Assembly (NCBI GenBank): GCA_014695325.1
Contig: JACJNZ010000092.1
Location: 124,001 to 188,000, forward strand
Source of the DNA: Cyanobacteria bacterium FACHB-502
GTDB lineage: Bacteria > Cyanobacteriota > Cyanobacteriia > Elainellales > Elainellaceae
DNA: 64,000 nt
Direction of reading: 5' to 3'
The position numbers and the translations under genes were made by a program. The notes under the pieces are model-generated. The model saw only the letters and a program-made list of their open reading frames with translations. It had not been told where the DNA came from and did no database searches. The stretch's first letter is position 1. The number at the start of each line of letters is the position of its first letter. This document shows, piece after piece, positions 63,758-64,000 of this stretch.

Positions 63758-64000
63758 TCATTGATAGCCCCCAGCGCTTTGAGCGTTGTTTTTTGTGACT
63801 GCTAAGCAAACCGATTCAATGCGATCGTTTCTGGCATTGCCGTTTATGGTATCGTCACCCAAGCCGTCAATTAGTCGATCGTTTTTGGTTCTTCCAGTAA
63901 TATCGCCACCGCCCTCACCATCATCAACAAGATCGTTCCCGGCTCCGCCACTGCAAATATCATCTCCACCCTATCCGTGCAGTCGATCGGTTTCTCCCCG
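63758..64000 (-). pseudogene. RTX-repeat protein remnant (runs off window)
   Basis: On the minus strand one frame gives GGDDICSGGAGNDLVDDGEGG, then RLIDGLGDDTINGNARNDRI and a stop at 63758. This is the tail of a protein with RTX calcium repeats. An in-frame TAG at 63971-63973 interrupts it, with repeat-like residues (TDRLHG) still readable upstream. It is therefore broken unless the stop is a sequencing error. Confidence 0.65.
63772..63794 (+). terminator. Hairpin-T6 downstream of tRNA-Asp
   Basis: Stem CAGCGCT/AGCGTTG (one G-T pair), loop TTG, then six T residues. It lies about 85 bp after the tRNA and within the RTX remnant. Confidence 0.5.

Overview
The window reads as the chromosome of a filamentous-type cyanobacterium. 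CGATCG/GCGATCGC (HIP1-like) sites occur every few hundred bases in most genes. The gene set is cyanobacterial: Hfq of the cyanobacterial type next to dapF, cyanophycinase, a BciB-type divinyl chlorophyllide reductase, two FtsH proteases (one FtsH2-like, one FtsH1/FtsH3-like), DUF1995 and DUF4926 proteins. I cannot name the species. Most of the window is housekeeping DNA with one or two genes per transcription unit.

Layout. 0-17.3 kb: M23 peptidase fragment, CPA2 antiporter, hfq, dapF, gap, PLD protein, transporter, M15 peptidase, HEAGH protease, SDR, HAD phosphatase, acetyltransferase, DUF4142 protein, ftsH. 17.4-22.8 kb: integron-type cassette array A. 23.2-36.9 kb: papain-like protease, cupin, dxs, RluA, DUF362, cphB, a 1233-residue calcium-repeat surface protein, a dynamin/Era-like GTPase. 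37.1-50.3 kb: a roughly 12-kb segment bounded by a 0.6-kb inverted repeat. It holds a ParA/nuclease fusion with a ParB-like partner, uvrC plus a histidine kinase, and a second cassette array (B) on the minus strand. 50.3-64 kb: bciB, stress/DUF proteins, phosphatase, GDSL/RTX hydrolase, methyltransferase, ftsH2-like, an actin-like/ParR-like pair, gltX, tRNA-Asp and an RTX pseudogene.

The main discovery is the pair of integron arrays. Array A follows a decayed integron integrase (17367-17696) and carries five single-gene cassettes: oxidoreductase, PhzF-like, AAC(3)-I-like acetyltransferase, VOC-like and Tat-exported beta-carbonic anhydrase. Each ends in an 86-89 bp attC. Array B carries three cassettes: a HEPN-motif protein, a reversed TetR/efflux/P450 operon with its own operator, and a DUF1993 protein. 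In all eight cassettes the first six bases are complementary to the R'' box of the cassette's own attC, exactly in four and with one mismatch in four. This is the signature of cassette circularisation. Upstream of the first cassette in both arrays lies the same unusual structure: short dyads spaced about 40 bp apart, preceded by a copy of the same dispersed repeat. I read this as the attI/leader region of this integron type.

A second candidate system is the 37.9-39.9 kb pair: a PD-(D/E)XK-like nuclease domain fused to a ParA ATPase, with a 4-bp overlapping gene for a ParB-like/Rho-N-like protein. Two families of dispersed repeats run through the window, and copies of each sit in frame inside coding sequence (RluA, cupin). 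All identifications rest on reading motifs; no database search was possible.
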